Source of the DNA: Streptomyces sp. JB150
GTDB lineage: Bacteria; Actinomycetota; Actinomycetes; Streptomycetales; Streptomycetaceae
Assembly: GCF_011193355.1 (NCBI RefSeq)
Contig: NZ_CP049780.1
Coordinates: 5,127,803 to 5,191,802 of the forward strand
DNA length: 64,000 nucleotides
Direction: 5' to 3'
Within the stretch, counting starts at the first letter, position 1. Every line of letters starts with the position of its first letter. The position numbers were made by a program, and so were the translations under genes. Below are positions 1-8,604 of this stretch, piece after piece. The notes below the pieces were generated by a model. It saw only the letters and a list, made by a program, of their open reading frames with translations. It had not been told where the DNA came from and did no database searches.

Positions 1-1017
1 CGCCGGGTAGTCCATGGAACCGACGCCCATGATCACCGACTGGCCGGGCATCAGGCGCGGCACGGAGTGGACGGTGCCGAGGCCGCCGGGGTTGGTCAGG
101 GAGACCGTGACGCCGGTGAAGTCGTCCATCGTCAGCTTGTTGTCGCGGGCGCGACGGACGATGTCCTCGTAGGCCTGCCAGAACTCGAAGAAGTTCAGCG
201 TCTCGGCCTTCTTGATCGCCGCGACGACCAGCTGGCGGTCGCCGTTCGGCTTCACCAGGTCGATCGCCAGGCCGAGGTTGACGTGCTCCGGCTTGACCAG
301 CGTGGGCTTGCCGTCCTTGACCTGGTACGACCAGTTCATCGACGGCATGGCCTTGATGGCCTGCACCATCGCGTACCCGATGATGTGCGTGAAGGAGATC
401 TTCCCGCCGCGGGCGCGCTTGAGGTGGTTGTTGATGACGATGCGGTTGTCGAACAGCAGCTTCACCGGGACGGCGCGGACCGAGGTGGCGGTCGGCATCT
501 CCAGCGAGGCGTCCATGTTCTTCGCGACGGCGGCGGACGGACCGCGCAGCGTCACCAGCTCGGGTCCGGCCGACTCCGCGGCGGGCTCGGCCTTCGCCTG
601 CGGCTTCGCGGCCGGCTTGGCGGGCGCCGGGGCCTTGGCGGCGGGAGCCGCCGCGGCGGGCGCGGCCTGGGCCGGCGCGGCCGCGGCGGGCTTCGGGGCC
701 GCCGGGGCCGGGGCCTGGGCGGCCGGGGCGGGAGCGGCGGCGGCCGCGGGCGCGGCCGGCGTCTGAGCGGTGGGGGTGGTTTCCGCGGCCCCCGCGGCCG
801 CGGTACCCGCCGGAGCCGGGGCGCCAGCGGCCCCCGGCTTGTAATCGGCGAAGAAGTCCCACCAGGCGCGGTCTACGGAATTCGGGTCCTGGAGGTACTG
901 CTGATAGATCTCGTCGACGAGCCACTCGTTGGCACCGAACGCGGCAGCGGGGTTCTTGCCCGCTTGGTCGGCGTCGGTGGAGATGCTCGATGCGTTACTG
1001 GGGGACTGTGGCGACAC
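1..1017 (-). CDS. kgd: Multifunctional 2-oxoglutarate decarboxylase/dehydrogenase E1 (partial, 5' part)
   Basis: The gene runs off the left edge, so only the first 339 codons are visible. Residues 20-58 are the typical N-terminal motif of these enzymes ([16 protein letters not shown], then AWWDFFADY). An Ala/Pro-rich linker of roughly 90 residues follows, and then a 2-oxoacid dehydrogenase acyltransferase (E2-like) domain from about residue 155. This order (E1 tail, linker, E2 domain) marks the actinobacterial Kgd/SucA fusion, whose thiamine-diphosphate E1 part would lie outside the window. It works in the TCA cycle on 2-oxoglutarate. The start is a GTG at 1015-1017 reading V-S-P-Q-S, preceded by a purine-rich GGAAGAGGG about 13 bases upstream. 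The family call is secure; the name (kgd or sucA) is a matter of convention. Confidence 0.93.
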   Translation of the reverse strand, partial: MSPQSPSNASSISTDADQAGKNPAAAFGANEWLVDEIYQQYLQDPNSVDRAWWDFFADYKPGAAGAPAPAGTAAAGAAETTPTAQTPAAPAAAAAPAPAAQAPAPAAPKPAAAAPAQAAPAAAAPAAKAPAPAKPAAKPQAKAEPAAESAGPELVTLRGPSAAVAKNMDASLEMPTATSVRAVPVKLLFDNRIVINNHLKRARGGKISFTHIIGYAMVQAIKAMPSMNWSYQVKDGKPTLVKPEHVNLGLAIDLVKPNGDRQLVVAAIKKAETLNFFEFWQAYEDIVRRARDNKLTMDDFTGVTVSLTNPGGLGTVHSVPRLMPGQSVIMGVGSMDYPA

Positions 1018-1309
1018 GGCGGCAACCGCCCTCTTCCGCTTCACAAGGTGATGGACAGCGGGAATAAAGGCTACGCCTCCATGACGGCGAAGGTCAGGCC
1101 AGGCCCGTTCATCGTCGCGTAAGTCACATCGGGAAGCGTGTTTCGCGGTTGATAATGGCGGGAAACAAGCGTGGTTCCCGTCTGTGACCAGCCGCAACGG
1201 GTACGACGAGCCGGACCCGGCGCGGCAGGAGGCGCGGGCCCTTGCCTGATCACACGTGTCCGGCAGCGCGAACGTCCGTGGATCTTGTGGCTCCGCTTCG
1301 AACTTTACG

Positions 1310-2419
1310 TCAACTCGGCACGGATGGCAGTCCCGGAAGAGTGACAAGAATCCGGCAACCCCGCTCGGATTCGGCCACTCCGATCCGCCCGCCGTGCAGA
1401 TCCACCGCCCAGCGCGCGATCGCCAGACCCAGCCCCGTGCCACCGTCGCTGCCCGGGCCGTGCGGCCGGCTCACCGCACCCCGGTTGAACCGCTCGAACA
1501 CCCGGTGCCACTCCGAACGCGGGATGCCCGGACCCTCGTCCAGCACCTCCAGCTCCAGCGACTCCGGCTGCGCCCCGCGCCGCGCCTTCACCGTCACCCG
1601 GCCGTGCGGCGGGCTGTGCTTGACCGCGTTGTCGATGAGGTTGGCGACGACCTGGTGGATGCGCTCGGGGTCCGCGTGCGCGGTCAGCTCCGGCGGGGAG
1701 ACGTCGAGGTGCAGATGGACGTCCGTCCGCGTGTGGCTGCCCGAGCCGGAGGCGATGCCCGCGCGGGCGGAGGCCACCATGTTGGCCTCCTTCAGCACGC
1801 CCGAGAGATACGGCCACACCTCGAACCGCCGCTTCTTCAGCGGGACCACGCCGTTGTCGAGGCGGGACAGGTCCAGCAGCGTCTCCACCAGCCGCCCCAG
1901 CCGCTCGGTCTGCTTCAGCGCCGTCCGCATGGTCTCCGGGTCGGCCTCGGTGACGCCGTCGACGATGTTCTCCAGCACCCCGCGCAGCCCCGCGATGGGG
2001 GTGCGCAGCTCGTGGGAGACGTTGGCGACCAGCTCCTTGCGCTGGCGGTCCTGGGCCTCCAGCTCGTCGGCCATGACGTTGATCGTCTGGGCCAGGTCGC
2101 CGAGTTCGTCGCGCCGGTTCTCGCTCACCCGGCGGCTGTAGTCGCCGTGCGAGATGGAGCGGGCCACCGCGTTCATCTCGTCCAGCGGAGAGGTGAGCGA
2201 GTGCGCCACGAACTGCGTGATCAGCAGGGTGGCGATCATCGAGAAGACGGTGATGAAGCGCAGCTCGGTCTCGGTGCGCATGGCCACCATCATCAACCCG
2301 GTGGTGATCAGCACCGAGATGACGACCAGCGCCCCCAGCTTGGTCTTGATCGAGAACGGGCGCACGCCGCCCCAGGGCTCGCCGGGGCTCCTCCGTGCGG
2401 CTCGCCGCCCGTCGCTCAT
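1310..2419 (-). CDS. Two-component sensor histidine kinase (HAMP-HisKA-HATPase)
   Basis: This 369-residue membrane kinase has two N-terminal membrane segments (about 28-47 and 54-75) separated by only about six residues, so it has essentially no extracytoplasmic sensor domain. A HAMP region (about 75-125) follows, then the phospho-acceptor box [11 protein letters not shown] with His136, the N box NLIDNAVKH (260-268), G1 DEGPGIP (294-300) and G2 [10 protein letters not shown] (from 327). Its ATG overlaps the TGA of the upstream response regulator (ATGA), so the pair is translationally coupled and surely cognate. The tiny external loop suggests intramembrane sensing or sensing through a partner protein; this is inferred. 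The stimulus is unknown. Confidence 0.93.
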   Translation of the reverse strand: MSDGRRAARRSPGEPWGGVRPFSIKTKLGALVVISVLITTGLMMVAMRTETELRFITVFSMIATLLITQFVAHSLTSPLDEMNAVARSISHGDYSRRVSENRRDELGDLAQTINVMADELEAQDRQRKELVANVSHELRTPIAGLRGVLENIVDGVTEADPETMRTALKQTERLGRLVETLLDLSRLDNGVVPLKKRRFEVWPYLSGVLKEANMVASARAGIASGSGSHTRTDVHLHLDVSPPELTAHADPERIHQVVANLIDNAVKHSPPHGRVTVKARRGAQPESLELEVLDEGPGIPRSEWHRVFERFNRGAVSRPHGPGSDGGTGLGLAIARWAVDLHGGRIGVAESERGCRILVTLPGLPSVPS

Positions 2420-3156
2420 GGCGTCGGCGTCTCCAGGGCGTAGCCCACGCCGTGCACCGTGCGGATCCGCTCGGCGCCGATCTTCCGGCGCAGCGCCTTG
2501 ATGTGGCTGTCGACCGTGCGGGTGCCGGAGGCGTCCGCCCAGTCCCAGACCTCGGCGAGCAGCTGCTCACGGGAGAGCACCGCGCGCGGGGTGTTCGCCA
2601 GGCACACCAGCAGGTCGAACTCGGTGGGCGTGAGGTGCACGTCCTCGGACTTCACCCGGACCCGGCGCTGGGCGTGGTCGATCTCCAGTTCGCCCAGGCG
2701 CAGGATGCCGCTGCGCGGGGTGGAGGCGGCCAGCGCGGCCCGCTCCACCCGGCGCAGCAGGACGTGCACCCGGGCCGCCAGCTCCCGCATGGAGAACGGC
2801 TTGGTCATGTAGTCGTCGGCGCCCACCCCGAGCCCGACCAGCATGTCGGTCTCGTCGTCTCGCGCGGTGAGCATCAGGACCGGGACGGGCCGCTGGGCCT
2901 GGACCCGGCGGCACACCTCCAGGCCGTCGAAGCCCGGCAGCATGATGTCGAGGATCAGAAGGTCGGGCTGCCAGGCCTCCGCCGTGTCGACCGCCGCCGG
3001 ACCGTCACCGGCCGTTTGCACCAGGAATCCCTCGGCGCGCAGGCGGGCCGCGATGGCGTCGACGATCGTCGCGTCGTCCTCGACCACCAGGACCCGGCGC
3101 TGTGCGCCCGGGGTGGTCGTCGCCGTGCCGTTGTGGGAGGTGTGTGTCTGCTCCAT
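2416..3156 (-). CDS. OmpR/PhoB-family response regulator
   Basis: The product is 246 residues: a receiver domain with the acidic pair D27/D28, the phosphorylated aspartate D70 in LILDIMLPG and the conserved lysine K119 in TKPF, followed by a winged-helix DNA-binding domain (about 160-246) ending in the typical RTVHGVGYALE. I chose the ATG at 3154-3156 because the GGGGCGGGCG just before it is a plausible ribosome site and the reading M-E-Q-T leads straight into the receiver. A longer in-frame start exists at 3213 but adds 19 residues outside the fold. It forms an operon with the kinase downstream, overlapping it by four bases. Confidence 0.92.
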   Translation of the reverse strand: MEQTHTSHNGTATTTPGAQRRVLVVEDDATIVDAIAARLRAEGFLVQTAGDGPAAVDTAEAWQPDLLILDIMLPGFDGLEVCRRVQAQRPVPVLMLTARDDETDMLVGLGVGADDYMTKPFSMRELAARVHVLLRRVERAALAASTPRSGILRLGELEIDHAQRRVRVKSEDVHLTPTEFDLLVCLANTPRAVLSREQLLAEVWDWADASGTRTVDSHIKALRRKIGAERIRTVHGVGYALETPTP

Positions 3157-3279
3157 CGCCCGCCCCAAAAGTGTGCTTTCCGGAATCAGTGGGGTGATCC
3201 CTTGTCTGCGCATGACTGCGATTGACGCTTGAATGATCCGCGTCAGGCATGCAGCGTACGGGGAGTCACCGCGCCTTTG

Positions 3280-3957
3280 CTATCCAGGTCGGACGCCGAG
3301 GTGCACGACGTCCGGAACGCCCCGGGCAACGGGGATCTCTTCGGTACGCACATGCTGGAATCCGGCATTCCGCAAGGTTTCTTCGAATTCCGGGGAGGGC
3401 TCGGCGGACCACACCGCGAGGACACCGCCGGGGCTCAACACCCTTGCGCAGCTTGCCAGTCCGGCCGGTGCGTACAGCCCCTCGTTGCCGTCCGTGACGG
3501 TCCATCCTGGCCCGTTGTCGATGTCCAGGCACAGCGCGTCGTACGTGGCGGATGTCTCATTGACGAAGGTGACCAGATCGGCTTCCACGATCTCCGTGCG
3601 CGGATCGGCCAGCGCCGCCCGGGACAGTCCGGCGAGCGGGCCGCCGCGGTGCCAGTCGATGACGGCGGGCTCGCGCTCCACCACCGTGATCCGTCCCCAG
3701 CGGTCGTTCGCGGCGGCGTGTGCGAGCGAGAAGCCGACCCCCAGCCCGCCGATCAGCACCCGCGGCGCGGGCCGCGCGTCGAGCGCGCCCAGGGCGGCGT
3801 CGATCAGCCGCCGCTCCGAACGGCCGTCGGAGGTGTCCATCAGGAAGCAGCCGTTCGCGATGATCTGCAGCAGGTCACCGTGCCGGCGCAGCACGACCTC
3901 CCCGTAGGGGCCCTCGCGGCGGTCCAGCACCTCAGGAATCTCGTAAGCGGTGGACAT
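3280..3957 (-). CDS. Spermidine-synthase-like protein (class I SAM-methyltransferase fold)
   Basis: This 225-residue protein has the nucleotide-binding glycine motif VLIGGLGVGFSLAHAA (about 67-82), an acidic strand end VVEREPAVIDWH and the core strand DALCLDIDNGPGW. These are hallmarks of the SpeE-like Rossmann fold, which is often annotated as spermidine synthase in Streptomyces. At 225 residues it is shorter than true spermidine synthases (about 280), and it lacks an obvious N-terminal beta-sheet domain. A polyamine role is therefore not shown; a small-molecule methyltransferase or aminopropyltransferase is equally possible. It stands alone between the two-component pair and the MarR gene. 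Confidence 0.75.
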   Translation of the reverse strand: MSTAYEIPEVLDRREGPYGEVVLRRHGDLLQIIANGCFLMDTSDGRSERRLIDAALGALDARPAPRVLIGGLGVGFSLAHAAANDRWGRITVVEREPAVIDWHRGGPLAGLSRAALADPRTEIVEADLVTFVNETSATYDALCLDIDNGPGWTVTDGNEGLYAPAGLASCARVLSPGGVLAVWSAEPSPEFEETLRNAGFQHVRTEEIPVARGVPDVVHLGVRPG

Positions 3958-4024
3958 CCGTCCATCCTGGCACTTCGCTGACGGGCCGTCGGCAGAATAA
4001 CGGCCGGGGCTACGAACAGCCCAG

Positions 4025-4072
4025 GACCGGGGCCGCGACCGGAGCTGCGACCGGGGCCACGACCGGAGCTGC
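4025..4072. repeat. Two tandem 24-bp copies downstream of the MarR gene
   Basis: The unit GACCGGGGCCGCGACCGGAG plus CTGC occurs at 4025-4048 and again at 4049-4072 with one base changed. A truncated third start follows. It lies immediately beyond the MarR stop codon in non-coding sequence and has no assigned role. Confidence 0.8.
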
Positions 4073-4080
4073 GACCGGGC

Positions 4081-4572
4081 CTACTTCTCCATGCCCTGGT
4101 TCAGCTGCCGCAGCAGCCGGGCCAGCTCCGCCACCTCGCGGCGGTCCCAGTGGGCGAGCTGGCTGACGTAGCGGGCGCGGCGGGCCTCGCGCACCCGCTG
4201 GACCCGGCGGCTGCCCTCCTCGGTGAGATGGACCAGCCAGGCGCGGCCGTCGGCGGGGTCCGGCTCGCGGGCCACCAGGCCGAGGTCCTCCAGGGCGCGC
4301 AACTGGCGGGACATGGTGGCCTTGCCGACGCCGATGTAGGCCGCCAGCTCGGTGGCGCGCTGCCGGCCGCACTCGTCCAGCCGGACCAGCAGGCCGTACG
4401 CCGCGGACTCCAGGTCGGGATGGACCGCGCGGGCCATCTCGCCCTGCTTGGCGCGGGCCCGGCGCATCAGCACCGTCAGCTCCCGCTCCAGGGCCAGGTA
4501 CTCCTGGTCCACACCACTCGGCGACGTCCCGGGTTCGCCCGCGTGTCCGCCGCCGTTCGCGTCCTCGTGCAC
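4081..4572 (-). CDS. MarR-family transcriptional regulator
   Basis: This 163-residue protein has a winged helix-turn-helix at about 70-130. The recognition part is ATELAAYIGVGKATMSRQLR, followed by the wing segment GLVAREPDPADGRAWLVHLT with the D-x-R motif that typifies MarR proteins. The flanking helices would form the dimerisation region. The upstream intergenic gap (4573-4807) separates it divergently from the muramidase gene, so it could control that gene or itself; no operator palindrome was obvious. The ligand is unknown. Confidence 0.9.
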   Translation of the reverse strand: MHEDANGGGHAGEPGTSPSGVDQEYLALERELTVLMRRARAKQGEMARAVHPDLESAAYGLLVRLDECGRQRATELAAYIGVGKATMSRQLRALEDLGLVAREPDPADGRAWLVHLTEEGSRRVQRVREARRARYVSQLAHWDRREVAELARLLRQLNQGMEK

Positions 4573-4807
4573 GTCAGCACCCCTGATCCGGTTTCCCGAT
4601 CCTGAAAGTTCCTGTCAAAGGCCACCATCGCCGCAGCTCCGTCAGTATTTCGCAGGCGTAGACCAACGGCGGCAACCGGGCCCTCTTCCCTCCCGCACGT
4701 CTACGTGCGTAGCTTCTTCAGCGCGCGACTACTGGCATGTGCACGCCAGCCGCATCTCCCTGCACCGAGCACCCCTCGACGAGTTCCCCAGTCCTCGGAG
4801 GCACGTC

Positions 4808-5629
4808 ATGCCCGTGCACAGATCCGGAACGACCCGCCGCCGGCGCCGCCTCGCCCTCGCCGGCGCCCTGCTCGCCGCCCTCCTTCCGCTCCTCTCCGTC
4901 CCCGCGTCCGCCGCCGACGCCCCCGCCCGCGGCACGGCGTACATGGGCATGGGCGTCCCCGCCCACGACGGCGTCCACGGCACGCCCACCCCCCGCGGCG
5001 CCGTCCAGACCGAAGGCGTCGACGTCAGCAGCCACCAGGGCAACGTCGCCTGGACGACCCTGTGGAACAGCGGCGTGAAGTGGGCCTACGTGAAGGCCAC
5101 GGAGGGCACGTACTACAAGAACCCGTACTTCGCGCAGCAGTACAACGGCTCGTACGCCGTGGGCATGATCCGCGGCGCCTACCACTTCGCCACGCCCGAC
5201 ACCACCACCGGCGCCGCCCAGGCCCACTACTTCGTGGACAACGGCGGCGGCTGGTCCCGCGACGGCAGGACCCTCCCCGGCGCCCTCGACATCGAGTGGA
5301 ACCCCTACGGCGCCGCCTGCTACGGCAAGTCCCAGACGGCGATGGTCTCCTGGATCCGCGACTTCCTGAACACCTACAAGGCCCGCACCGGCCGCGACGC
5401 CGTCATCTACACCGCCACCAGCTGGTGGAAGCAGTGCACCGGCAACTACGCGGGCTTCGCCCAGTACAACCCCCTGTGGATCGCGCGGTACGCGTCGACG
5501 GTGGGGGAGCTGCCGGCCGGCTGGGCGTACCACACGATGTGGCAGTACACCTCGACCGGGCCGACCGTGGGCGACCACGACTGGTTCAACGGCGCGCTGG
5601 ACCGCGTGCAGGCGCTCGCGTACGGCTGA
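4808..5629 (+). CDS. Secreted GH25 muramidase (N-acetylmuramidase, lysozyme type)
   Basis: The product is 273 residues. It opens with a signal peptide: basic RRRRR, then a hydrophobic stretch ending SVPASAADA, with cleavage near residue 36. A single GH25 domain follows. The catalytic-site strands are visible: GVDVSSHQGNV with D72, and ALDIEWNPYG with D161 and E163 (acid/base pair of the family). It would cleave the beta-1,4 bond between MurNAc and GlcNAc outside the cell, for wall turnover or attack on other bacteria. The ATG at 4808 is supported by GGAGG at 4797-4801; a longer in-frame reading to 4352 lacks a signal peptide and is rejected. No wall-binding domain is attached. Confidence 0.93.
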   Translation: MPVHRSGTTRRRRRLALAGALLAALLPLLSVPASAADAPARGTAYMGMGVPAHDGVHGTPTPRGAVQTEGVDVSSHQGNVAWTTLWNSGVKWAYVKATEGTYYKNPYFAQQYNGSYAVGMIRGAYHFATPDTTTGAAQAHYFVDNGGGWSRDGRTLPGALDIEWNPYGAACYGKSQTAMVSWIRDFLNTYKARTGRDAVIYTATSWWKQCTGNYAGFAQYNPLWIARYASTVGELPAGWAYHTMWQYTSTGPTVGDHDWFNGALDRVQALAYG

Positions 5630-5637
5630 CGCGCGGC

Positions 5638-5675
5638 GGAAGGCCCGGACCTCCCTCACGGGGGCCGGGCCTTCC
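5638..5675. terminator. Bidirectional hairpin between the convergent muramidase and lon genes
   Basis: A perfect 11-bp stem (GGAAGGCCCGG at 5638-5648 with CCGGGCCTTCC at 5665-5675) encloses a 16-base loop. It sits between two stop codons of converging genes. There is no long T run, which is usual for Streptomyces terminators. Confidence 0.8.
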
Positions 5676-5692
5676 TGGTCCGGTGGCGTCCG

Positions 5693-8143
5693 TCACGCCG
5701 CCACCGGCACCTCGGAACCGGCGGCACCGGCGGCACCGGCTGCATCGGCGGTGCTGGTCGCCGGGGCCAGGGCCAGCTCCAGGACCTGGCGGACGTCCGT
5801 GACGGTGTGGACGTCCAGCTTCTCCAGGACCTCGGCCGGGACGTCGTCCAGGTCGGGCTCGTTGCGCTTGGGGATGATCACCGTGGTGACGCCCGCGCGG
5901 TGGGCGGCGAGCAGCTTCTGCTTGACGCCGCCGATCGGCAGCACACGCCCGGTCAGGGAGACCTCGCCGGTCATCGCCACGTCGGTGCGGACCAGGCGGC
6001 CCGACAGCAGGGACGCCAGGGCCGTCGTCATCGTGATGCCCGCGCTCGGCCCGTCCTTGGGGACCGCGCCCGCCGGGAAGTGGATGTGCACGCCCCGGTC
6101 CTTGAGGTCGGCCACCGGCAGTTCCAGCTCGGCGCCGTGGGAGCGCAGGAAGGACAGGGCGATCTGCGCGCTCTCCTTCATCACGTCGCCCAGCTGGCCG
6201 GTCAGGGTCAGGCCCGCCGCGCCGGTCTCCGGGTCGGCCAGCGACGCCTCCACGTAGAGGACGTCACCGCCCGCGCCGGTCACCGCGAGGCCGGTCGCGA
6301 CGCCCGGGACGGACGTACGGCGCTCGGCCGGGTCCTGCGCCGACTCCGGCACGTGGTGCGGCCGGCCGATCAGGTCGCGCAGATGGGCGTCGGTGACGGT
6401 GAACGGCAGCTCCCGCTCACCCAGTTCGTGCTGGGCGGCGACCTTGCGCAGCAGCCGGGCGATCGACCGCTCCAGGTTCCGCACGCCCGCCTCGCGGGTG
6501 TACTCGCCGGCCAGCTTGCGCAGCGCGCTCTCGTCGATGGTCACCTCGTCCGCGTCGAGCCCGGCGCGCTCCCGCTGCCGCGGCACCAGGTGGTCGCGGG
6601 CGATGACGATCTTCTCGTCCTCGGTGTAGCCGTCCAGGCGGACCAGCTCCATGCGGTCGAGCAGGGCCTCCGGGATGGACTCCAGGACGTTGGCCGTCGC
6701 CAGGAACACGACGTCCGACAGATCGAGTTCGACCTCCAGGTAGTGGTCGCGGAAGGTGTGGTTCTGGGCGGGGTCGAGGACTTCGAGGAGCGCCGCGGCC
6801 GGGTCGCCGCGGAAGTCGGAGCCCACCTTGTCGATCTCGTCCAGCAGGACGACCGGGTTCATGGAACCGGCCTCCTTGATGGCGCGGACGATCCGGCCGG
6901 GCAGCGCGCCGACGTACGTACGGCGGTGGCCGCGGATCTCCGCCTCGTCGCGGACGCCGCCGAGGGCGACCCGGACGAACTTGCGGCCCATGGCGTGCGC
7001 CACGGACTCGCCGAGGCTGGTCTTTCCCACGCCGGGCGGCCCGACCAGGGCGAGCACGGCACCGCCGCGCCGGCCGCCGACGACACCCAGGCCGCGCTCG
7101 GCGCGGCGCTTGCGCACCGCCAAGTACTCGGTGATGCGCTCCTTGACGTCCTCCAGACCGGCGTGTTCGGCGTCCAGGACGGCCTTGGCGCCCTGGATGT
7201 CGTACGCGTCCTCGGTCCGCTCGTTCCACGGCAGTTCCAGGACGGTGTCCAGCCAGGTGCGGATCCAGGAGCCCTCGGGGGACTGGTCGGAGGCCCGCTC
7301 CAGCTTGTCGACCTCCTTGAGGGCGGCCTCGCGGACCTTCTCGGGCAGGTCGGCGGCCTCGACGCGGGCGCGGTAGTCGTCGGACTCCTCGCCCTCCTTC
7401 TCGCCGTTCAGCTCCCGCAGCTCCTTGCGGACCGCCTCCAGCTGGCGGCGCAGCAGGAACTCGCGCTGCTGCTTGTCGACGCCTTCCTGGACGTCCTTGG
7501 CGATGGTCTCGGCGACCTCCTGCTCGGCGAGGTGGTCGCGCAGCTGCTGGGTGGCGAGCTTGAGGCGGGCGACCGGGTCGGCGGTCTCCAGCAGCTCGAC
7601 CTTCTGCTCGGTGGTGAGGAACGGGGAGTAGCCGGAGTTGTCGGCGAGCGCCGAGACGTCGTCGATGGCCTGCACCCGGTCGACCACCTGCCAGGCGCCG
7701 CGCTTCTTCAGCCAGGCGGTGGCGAGGGCCTTGTACTCCTTGACCAGCTCGGTCACGTGCCCCGGCAGCGGGTCCGGCACGCTCTCGTCGATCTGCGTGC
7801 CCTCCACCCACAGGGCGGCGCCCGGCCCGGTCGTCCCGGCGCCGATCTTCACCCGGCTCCGGCCGCGGATGAGGGCGCCCGGGTCACCGTCGGCGAGCCG
7901 GCCGACCTGTTCCACGGTGCCGAGGACGCCGGTGTTCGCGTAGGTGCCGTCGACGCGGGGGACGAGGAGCACCTTCGGCTTGCCCGGCTCCGACCGCGCG
8001 GCCGCCTGAGCGGCCTCCACCGCGGCCCGTACATCCGCGTCGTTGAGGTCCAGCGGAACCACCATCCCGGGCAGCACGACCTCGTCGTCGAGCGGCAGCA
8101 CAGGCAGGGTGAGCGGCGTGAACGCCGTGGACTCAGCAGCCAT
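5693..8143 (-). CDS. lon: ATP-dependent protease Lon (endopeptidase La)
   Basis: This 816-residue cytoplasmic AAA+ protease degrades misfolded and regulatory proteins. It has the N-terminal LON substrate-binding domain (about 10-205), a coiled linker, the ATPase with Walker A GPPGVGKTSLG and Walker B VVLLDEIDK, and the C-terminal serine protease domain with PKDGPSAGITM (catalytic Ser) and a downstream Lys. The C-terminus carries a short Ala-rich tail. The ATG at 8141-8143 is chosen because GAAGGGGAGATC directly precedes it; an in-frame ATG seven codons upstream has no such site. A HAIR element lies just upstream, implying HspR-controlled heat-shock expression. Confidence 0.97.
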   Translation of the reverse strand: MAAESTAFTPLTLPVLPLDDEVVLPGMVVPLDLNDADVRAAVEAAQAAARSEPGKPKVLLVPRVDGTYANTGVLGTVEQVGRLADGDPGALIRGRSRVKIGAGTTGPGAALWVEGTQIDESVPDPLPGHVTELVKEYKALATAWLKKRGAWQVVDRVQAIDDVSALADNSGYSPFLTTEQKVELLETADPVARLKLATQQLRDHLAEQEVAETIAKDVQEGVDKQQREFLLRRQLEAVRKELRELNGEKEGEESDDYRARVEAADLPEKVREAALKEVDKLERASDQSPEGSWIRTWLDTVLELPWNERTEDAYDIQGAKAVLDAEHAGLEDVKERITEYLAVRKRRAERGLGVVGGRRGGAVLALVGPPGVGKTSLGESVAHAMGRKFVRVALGGVRDEAEIRGHRRTYVGALPGRIVRAIKEAGSMNPVVLLDEIDKVGSDFRGDPAAALLEVLDPAQNHTFRDHYLEVELDLSDVVFLATANVLESIPEALLDRMELVRLDGYTEDEKIVIARDHLVPRQRERAGLDADEVTIDESALRKLAGEYTREAGVRNLERSIARLLRKVAAQHELGERELPFTVTDAHLRDLIGRPHHVPESAQDPAERRTSVPGVATGLAVTGAGGDVLYVEASLADPETGAAGLTLTGQLGDVMKESAQIALSFLRSHGAELELPVADLKDRGVHIHFPAGAVPKDGPSAGITMTTALASLLSGRLVRTDVAMTGEVSLTGRVLPIGGVKQKLLAAHRAGVTTVIIPKRNEPDLDDVPAEVLEKLDVHTVTDVRQVLELALAPATSTADAAGAAGAAGSEVPVAA

Positions 8144-8164
8144 GATCTCCCCTTCGGCAGTCAA

Positions 8165-8185
8165 GTTGAGTTATGCCGACTCAAT
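8165..8185 (-). promoter_or_regulatory. HAIR operator (HspR-binding inverted repeat) upstream of lon
   Basis: The sequence TTGAGT, seven bases, then ACTCAA matches the HAIR consensus CTTGAGT-N7-ACTCAAG at both inner half-sites; only the outermost base of each arm differs. It lies 22-42 bp before the lon ATG. HspR repression of lon through HAIR is established in Streptomyces (dnaK/clpB/lon regulon). That this copy is functional is inferred from position and match. Confidence 0.85.
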
Positions 8186-8604
8186 GCTCGGGGGAGCGCG
8201 AATGTTCCCCGGCGGTTGTTCGCTGTCAGCGATCACCGGGCGGGGGTGCGGTTCCCGCTGATCAGGGCCGGTGTGGGGCGCCCGGTCCCGCTTCCCGTGG
8301 ACAACAACACCGCGGCGCAATCTGTCATCTCGTGGACGACGACGCCGCACCGCGGGAGCGGGCGGGCCTGGTGGGCGCCGCGCTCGGCCAGGCGGCGGCG
8401 GTGACCGGGCTGCCTCGACCCCGGCCCGGCGGCCGAGGCCGTCGCGGCGGCGGCCCGGACGGCCGCTGAGTGCCCCGGCGACCCCGCCGTCGGCTCGCCC
8501 ACGTCCGGGAAGAGCTGCCCGGCCCCCTGGGGCGGACGCTGGAGTCGCCGCCGGCGGTGCCTCCGGGAAGGTGGGGCCGGGCCGGTCGCGGAGGCGGGCG
8601 TGGT
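8186..8604. other. Intergenic region between lon and the PP2C gene; possible decayed coding remnant
   Basis: No intact gene is supported. From a GTG at 8332 to about 8413 one plus-strand frame has strong third-position GC and reads like protein (V-D-D-D-A-A-P-R-E-R-A-G-L). The best coding frame then seems to change, and continues to about 8520 without a start or a recognisable domain. This could be a frameshifted relic or chance in GC-rich DNA. The right-hand end would hold the lon promoter region only near 8186-8230. Confidence 0.3.
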
